This document shows positions 31,335-35,916 of a DNA stretch of 35,916 bases, in pieces. Made by a program: the position numbers and the translations under genes. Position 1 is the stretch's first letter. Each line of letters opens with the position of its first letter. This stretch comes from an uncultured Clostridium sp. (GTDB lineage: Bacteria; Bacillota; Clostridia; TANB77; CAG-508): positions 1-35,916 of the forward strand of contig CAKNPW010000019.1 of assembly GCA_930990555.1 (NCBI GenBank). Direction: 5' to 3'. The notes beneath the pieces were generated by a model, which searched no databases, was not told where the DNA came from, and saw only the letters and a list, made by a program, of their open reading frames with translations.

Positions 31335-33606
31335 GCATGCTTAATCTATCTAGAACTCCTGCATTTGGATGACCAAATTTATTATTCTTCCCTACGCCAA
31401 TTACAGCTATTTTTGGATTTACTTTTTCTAAAAATTCTGCTATTGATGATGATTTTGATCCATGATGTGCTACTTTTAAAATATCTGCAGTTAATTTTTC
31501 TGTATTTTCATATTTTTGAAGTAATTTCTGTTCTGCTATTTCTTCAATATCACCTGTAAAAATCATTTTAAAACTTTTATAGCAAAGTCTTACAATCATT
31601 GAATTATTATTTAAAACATTGTCTGCAATTTGTTTTTCTTCTGGCCATATAATATCTAGACATGTATTTTTATCTAGATTTATTGTATTTCCTTCTCCAA
31701 CTATTTTTACTTTTATTTTTCTTTTTTTTATAATAGCCAAAAATTTATTATAATTCTCTGAATATTCCACTTGTTTTGGTATTAATACTTGTTTTACATT
31801 TAATTCTTCTAAAATCGTTAAAATTCCTCCAACATGATCTGAATCGAAGTGAGAAATAATAACATAATCTAATTTATGAATTTTTTTCTTTAATAGATAT
31901 GGTAATAATGTTTTCTCTCCCACATCAAAAGTTGAACCAAATTCGCTTCCTCCTCCATCTATTAGTATCTTTTTATTATACTGCGTGGTTATAAGTGTAG
32001 AATCACCTTGTCCAACATCTATAAAATTAATATACAAATCTTTTGGTATGTTTTTATAAATAAATGATATACCAATACTTAGCACCAAAATTAGTACTAT
32101 TATCTTTTTATATTTTCTAAAAAAATGCTTGATTTTATAAATATAGTCCCTTCTTATCATATAATATAAATATATACTTATTACATAGTATATTATAATT
32201 TCTTTTATATTTGGAATAATACAATAAATTTTAGAAATACCTATATTCGAAAAAAATCCAACTATGTTTATTGTTATTTCTATTAGAGGTTCTATAACGC
32301 AAAATATTTGTAATGGGCATATCATTATAAATAGCCCAATAATTGTAATTATCGTCGATAATGGAATAATTAATAAATTTGAAAAAATAAAAGTTAATGA
32401 AATAGTTCCAAAAACATATAATATTATAGGAAAAATAAAAATTTGAGCAGCCACAGAACTAATTATAATATTTAAAATATATCTTAAAATATTATTTTTA
32501 ATTACTTTATTAACTTTCTTTATAGTAAAACTTCCTAATACTATAATTCCTAAAAATCCAAAATATGATAACAAAACACTTAAACTGTTAATTGCAAAAG
32601 GATTATTTATTAATATGATAAGTAAAGATATTCCCAAACTATTTGCTATATCATACCTTCTAATAATTAATCCACTAATCAAACTTATAATACACATTAT
32701 GCAAGCCCTAATAATTGAAGGTGTTAAACCTGTAAGAAACATAAATTCAATTAAAATTACTATACACAAGGCATCCATTATTTTTTTATGTATTTTTAAC
32801 AATCTGAAAAGAATTGTAATTCCTATAATAATATTCGAAACTTGTCCTCCTGATACCGACAAAATATGATATAGATTACTGTTTAAAAAATCTGTTTTTA
32901 ATTCTTCACTTAAATCTTCCGTATCGCCTAAAATCATAGCAATAAGCAAATTTTTATTTTCTTCTTTTTTTATTACTTTACTTATATTACTCTTTAGAAT
33001 TTCTTTTAATCTAGCTGTATATAGTATTAATTTATTTATTCTACCCTTTTTTATTACTTTATAATGATTAATTTCAACTGTTCCATATATTTCTAATGTT
33101 TTTAAATATTCTTTGTAATTAAATCCTCTTTCATTTCTAGCAACATCTGGTTCATCATACGTCCCATCAATTACTAACATATCTCCTACTTCAATATTAG
33201 CTTGTTTATTTACTCTTATATATAATTTTGTACCATTTCTTGCGCTATTTTTACTATTAATAACTTTAACCTTATATAAGTCTTTATACTCTTTTGGCTC
33301 TTTCTCAGCAATCACAATGCAATGCTCGGCTATTTCTTCTTCTGCTTCGTATATAGTATCATATTTTTGCTCTAAAATATTTGTATACAGAAAGCCAAAA
33401 GTCATGCTAATCAAAATTAGTAATTCAGTATATTTTTTTAAGAATCTCCTTAAAAATCTAAAGTATTTATTATTTATTTTTCTGATGCAAAAAATACTTA
33501 TTGCAATAATTAGTATAAAACAAAAGAAGGCTATACTTTTTATGTATAAGCCCCCTAATATACCTATAATATATGAAATTAATATTATTATAATTGGTCT
33601 TTTCAA
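31315..33606 (-). CDS. comEC: ComEC/Rec2-type DNA uptake channel, frameshifted at 3' end
   Basis: A 763-residue polytopic membrane protein: an N-terminal DUF4131 region, the Competence domain (hydrophobic, about 210-480, with SVSGGQVSNIIIGI), and a C-terminal metallo-beta-lactamase domain from about 525 (FIDVGQGDSTLI, SHFDSDHVGG near 587, KVAHHGSKSSS, FGHPNAGVLDRL). ComEC conducts single-stranded DNA into the cell. The frame ends early in LRNKNI owing to a one-base shift, losing the normal tail. The core domains are complete, so activity may remain. The start is TTG with GAGG 4 nt upstream. It follows the NlpC/P60 gene by 26 nt. No other com gene is in the window. Confidence 0.9.
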   Translation of the reverse strand: MKRPIIIILISYIIGILGGLYIKSIAFFCFILIIAISIFCIRKINNKYFRFLRRFLKKYTELLILISMTFGFLYTNILEQKYDTIYEAEEEIAEHCIVIAEKEPKEYKDLYKVKVINSKNSARNGTKLYIRVNKQANIEVGDMLVIDGTYDEPDVARNERGFNYKEYLKTLEIYGTVEINHYKVIKKGRINKLILYTARLKEILKSNISKVIKKEENKNLLIAMILGDTEDLSEELKTDFLNSNLYHILSVSGGQVSNIIIGITILFRLLKIHKKIMDALCIVILIEFMFLTGLTPSIIRACIMCIISLISGLIIRRYDIANSLGISLLIILINNPFAINSLSVLLSYFGFLGIIVLGSFTIKKVNKVIKNNILRYILNIIISSVAAQIFIFPIILYVFGTISLTFIFSNLLIIPLSTIITIIGLFIMICPLQIFCVIEPLIEITINIVGFFSNIGISKIYCIIPNIKEIIIYYVISIYLYYMIRRDYIYKIKHFFRKYKKIIVLILVLSIGISFIYKNIPKDLYINFIDVGQGDSTLITTQYNKKILIDGGGSEFGSTFDVGEKTLLPYLLKKKIHKLDYVIISHFDSDHVGGILTILEELNVKQVLIPKQVEYSENYNKFLAIIKKRKIKVKIVGEGNTINLDKNTCLDIIWPEEKQIADNVLNNNSMIVRLCYKSFKMIFTGDIEEIAEQKLLQKYENTEKLTADILKVAHHGSKSSSIAEFLEKVNPKIAVIGVGKNNKFGHPNAGVLDRLSMLRNKNI

Positions 33607-33632
33607 ATTACCTCGTTTCTATTTGCCCCCAA

Positions 33633-35000
33633 TTATAATACTCTTTTAGCTGTTTTATAATTTTTTGTATAATATCCATCAGATAATGATGTTATTACAA
33701 CTCCTTTTTGTGGATTTGCTGCATGTATAAAGCTATTATTTCCTACAAATATTCCTACATGTCCTATAGAACTCCCACCTTGTGAAAAGAATACCATATC
33801 TCCTAATTGTAAATTTGCTTTTGAAACTGTAGTTCCTATATTAGACTGTGCTGCTGCTGAATGTAATAAATTCACACCAAATTTACTATATATGTATTGG
33901 GTAAATCCTGAACAATCAAAAGAATTTGGACCTACTCCTCCATAAACATATGCTTTTCCTAATAATGTTTTTGCATAATCAACTACTTCTTCACCTTTAC
34001 TTACAACTGCACTCGTATCTTCTGATTCTGTTACATCAGCTATAGTATTTGGTAAATCTACAATTTTTTGAGTTCTTTCACTATCACTTCTGTTTGTTGA
34101 TTGGACTTGCTCATCTGAAATATATTCACTTGACACATATCCACTAACACCTGTACTTGTTGTTATTCTTGTCCAACCATTTTCTTGTCCTTCTATAGTA
34201 ACTTCTGTATTTCTTGTTAATGTTGTAACAACATTTGCAGAAGTACTTGCACTTGCTCTAACATTAACACTACTTGCACTAATATAACCTGTTTGTGTCT
34301 CTGTTGTAGTAGCTGGAGCTTCTTCTTTCTCTTCTACTTCATCTACTTGTTTTGTATTTTGTGTTTCTTCTATAGCAATTAACTTATCTGCTCTTATCCA
34401 GCCAGAAACTGAATCAGTAGATATAAAGGCCCAACCATTTACTTCATCATCTACAGTTAGTATAGTATCCTTAGCTAAAGGCTGTATAGCTTCAGCATTT
34501 ATTAGTGGTAATATTTTTAGTTCAGTTTCTTCTAATAATTTTTGACTTGTACCAATAATACTATTTTGTGTTTCAGAGTTTGTTGTATCAGCTGTCGTAT
34601 TAGTTACTGTATTATTTGCAACTACATTTTCCTGTGGAATAATTTCGTTTGAAACATTATTTACTATAGAATTAACTGTATTTTCTACAGTATTGTTGGT
34701 AACTTGATTAGTAGTAGTTGTATTGTCTACGACTTCACCTTCTACATCTATATAATCCGCATATACATATCCTTCATATTCTTTATATTTTACCTGATAC
34801 CAGTCTCCCTCTTTTCCCAACACTTCAACTTTATTGTCAACTGAAAGTAATGTGACAAGTCCTGCATCCATACTTGGTCCTTTACGTAATTTTACAGTTT
34901 CACCTGTAATTACTCCATTTGTTTCTGCATTCGATATAACTGTCATTACAGATAAGATTGCAATAATAATAAAAATTATTAATAATTTCTTTTTATACAT
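33633..35000 (-). CDS. Secreted NlpC/P60 cell-wall hydrolase with SH3 domains
   Basis: A 455-residue exported protein. A signal peptide (1-25, LLIIFIIIAILSVMTVISNA) is followed by an SH3-type domain (about 28-88), an Asn/Thr-rich linker, a second (about 150-212) and a third SH3-type domain (about 238-298), and a C-terminal NlpC/P60 peptidase with catalytic C363 (FDCSGF), H414 (IGHVGIFVG) and H426 (FIHAAN). It would cut gamma-D-glutamyl-meso-diaminopimelate bonds in peptidoglycan, the SH3 domains holding it to the wall. It has its own promoter and is followed by comEC. Confidence 0.92.
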   Translation of the reverse strand: MYKKKLLIIFIIIAILSVMTVISNAETNGVITGETVKLRKGPSMDAGLVTLLSVDNKVEVLGKEGDWYQVKYKEYEGYVYADYIDVEGEVVDNTTTTNQVTNNTVENTVNSIVNNVSNEIIPQENVVANNTVTNTTADTTNSETQNSIIGTSQKLLEETELKILPLINAEAIQPLAKDTILTVDDEVNGWAFISTDSVSGWIRADKLIAIEETQNTKQVDEVEEKEEAPATTTETQTGYISASSVNVRASASTSANVVTTLTRNTEVTIEGQENGWTRITTSTGVSGYVSSEYISDEQVQSTNRSDSERTQKIVDLPNTIADVTESEDTSAVVSKGEEVVDYAKTLLGKAYVYGGVGPNSFDCSGFTQYIYSKFGVNLLHSAAAQSNIGTTVSKANLQLGDMVFFSQGGSSIGHVGIFVGNNSFIHAANPQKGVVITSLSDGYYTKNYKTAKRVL

Positions 35001-35053
35001 CCTAATTCTTCTCCTTAGAAATATAGTTTATATAATCATTTTTCATAGGTATT

Positions 35054-35082
35054 AGTATATAATGAATCCATTAAAAAGTCAA
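35054..35082 (-). promoter_or_regulatory. Sigma-A promoter of the NlpC/P60-comEC unit
   Basis: TTGACT (35077-35082), 17 bases, TATACT (35054-35059) on the minus strand. The -35 abuts the mtnN stop. The start would lie near 35047, giving a 47-nt leader before the ATG at 35000, which is preceded by AAGGAG. Confidence 0.8.
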
Positions 35083-35784
35083 TTAGTTTGCGCCCAATAA
35101 GTTCTCTATAAAAATAGCACATCTATCTGCTGCCATCTTTAAATATTTGTTAAAATCAATTTGGTTCTCTTCATTTGGACTATCTGAAATTGACCTTATA
35201 ATTATAAAAGGAGTATCAGATAAATATGCAGTTTGTGCAATAGCTGCACCTTCCATTTCGACGCAATCTGCATCAAATTTAGTACGTATTTTTTCCTTCA
35301 TTTTTCTACTTGTACAAAAAATATCTCCTGTTGCAATTGTTCCAACTACACATTTGTAATCATTTTCTTTCATGTTTTTTATTACATATTCACATCTTTT
35401 AATTAATTTTGTATTACTTTCTAGCTTAACACCTATATTACTTATATATCCTTTTTCATGTCCAAAAGCTGTAATATCGAAATCATGTTGTAATACATAT
35501 TTGCCAATTACAATATCTCCATATTCTACGTCATCATTAATACTTCCAGCAGAACCTATATTTATAATATAATCTATATCAAATTTATCTATCATTATTT
35601 GCGTAGTTCTTGAAGCATTTACTTTTCCAACACCACATTTTACTAAAATAATTTTTTTATTTTTTATTTTTCCTTCAAAGAATTTTAGATTAAATATATC
35701 TATTTCTTTAATATTTAACATTTTATTTTTTATTGCTTCCATCTCTTCTGGCATTGCAGCAATAATTCCCACATATTTTCCCAT
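35083..35784 (-). CDS. mtnN: 5'-methylthioadenosine/S-adenosylhomocysteine nucleosidase
   Basis: A 233-residue nucleosidase releasing adenine from methylthioadenosine and S-adenosylhomocysteine, feeding methionine salvage and the activated methyl cycle. It starts MGKYVGIIAAMPEEMEAI with the catalytic Glu in PEE; NIGSAGSIN, the VEMEGAAIAQ purine/ribose contact and RSISDSP with the catalytic Asp follow. The ATG at 35782-35784 is preferred to the one two codons earlier, because AGGAGG would be 1 nt from that one. A TATAAT at 35807-35812 may be the -10 box. Confidence 0.95.
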   Translation of the reverse strand: MGKYVGIIAAMPEEMEAIKNKMLNIKEIDIFNLKFFEGKIKNKKIILVKCGVGKVNASRTTQIMIDKFDIDYIINIGSAGSINDDVEYGDIVIGKYVLQHDFDITAFGHEKGYISNIGVKLESNTKLIKRCEYVIKNMKENDYKCVVGTIATGDIFCTSRKMKEKIRTKFDADCVEMEGAAIAQTAYLSDTPFIIIRSISDSPNEENQIDFNKYLKMAADRCAIFIENLLGAN

Positions 35785-35817
35785 AATCATGCCTCCTTTT
35801 GCAAAAATTATACCATA

Positions 35818-35856
35818 AAAAAAAGAAATTGCATATAAAATACAATTTCTTTTTTT
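35818..35856 (-). terminator. Terminator upstream of mtnN
   Basis: A 14-bp perfect stem AAAAAAAGAAATTG with its complement, an 11-nt loop, and A/T-runs on both outer sides. It would end transcription of a gene lying beyond the right edge of the window, and overlaps the place expected for the mtnN -35. Confidence 0.75.
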
Positions 35857-35916
35857 ATTATAATTGTAGGTTAGTCAATCATATGTCACACTTTTTTGAA
35901 AAATATATACTTTGAG

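Noticed and set aside
35785..35790. Earlier ATG for mtnN
   Set aside because: It would lie 1 nt from AGGAGG; the second ATG has normal spacing and gives the family N-terminus.
1..35916. CRISPR array, tRNA or rRNA genes, insertion sequences
   Set aside because: No regularly spaced direct repeats, no cloverleaf with CCA-type end, no rRNA-like stretch and no transposase or integrase frame was found by eye.

Overview
The window is very AT-rich DNA from a spore-forming member of the Firmicutes, most likely a clostridial lineage. It has strong AGGAGG-type ribosome binding sites, near-consensus TTGACA/TATAAT promoters, zinc-type S14 and L36, and a divergent mfd/ylbJ pair. YlbJ is a sporulation membrane protein, and a BofC-like protein also points to spore formation. 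The species cannot be named from sequence alone. I see no rRNA, tRNA, CRISPR array, integrase or transposase gene.

Region 1 (1-13,950, all on the minus strand) is the S10-spc-alpha ribosomal protein cluster, read from right to left: rpsJ, rplC, rplD, rplW, rplB, rpsS, rplV, rpsC, rplP, rpmC, rpsQ, rplN, rplX, rplE, rpsN, rpsH, rplF, rplR, rpsE, rplO, secY, adk, map, infA, rpmJ and the start of rpsM, which runs off the window. Gene order is canonical except that rpmD (L30) is absent between rpsE and rplO. A consensus promoter at 13,920-13,948 opens a leader of about 385 nt before rpsJ. The leader holds a possible seven-codon leader ORF, several hairpins and a terminator-like stem. A second near-consensus promoter for infA and later genes lies in the end of map. 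Nearly every spacer longer than 90 nt in this cluster carries RNA hairpins, often as adjacent pairs. Three of them (before rpsJ, rplC and rplF) share one two-hairpin architecture with compensatory base changes. This is the best candidate here for an undescribed element.

Region 2 (13,986-20,700) holds ldh (L-lactate dehydrogenase), a membrane-anchored J-domain protein, a DUF4364 winged-helix protein on the plus strand, a TrmH-family RNA methyltransferase whose C-terminus runs through a palindrome and a terminator, and mfd.

Region 3 (20,700-30,300) holds ylbJ with a 62-residue tyrosine-rich ORF behind it on the plus strand. On the minus strand is an operon of a pilin-like protein, rnhB and pdp. 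Divergent from that is an HtrA protease with two TTTTCACA boxes just upstream of its -35. A DUF4163/DUF3298-type membrane protein follows, and then a ClpE-like ATPase with pgsA.

Region 4 (30,295-35,916) is a minus-strand block: mtnN, a three-SH3 NlpC/P60 cell-wall hydrolase and comEC, then a transcribed tail with a relic small ORF and a terminator, then a BofC-like gene. comEC carries a single-base frameshift close to its 3' end; the lost canonical C-terminus is readable in the next frame.

The minus-strand ribosomal block supplies translation, export (SecY) and nucleotide supply (Adk). The rest is mostly housekeeping (repair, lipid synthesis, proteolysis, nucleoside salvage) with envelope and sporulation functions mixed in. 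No recent horizontal transfer is evident.
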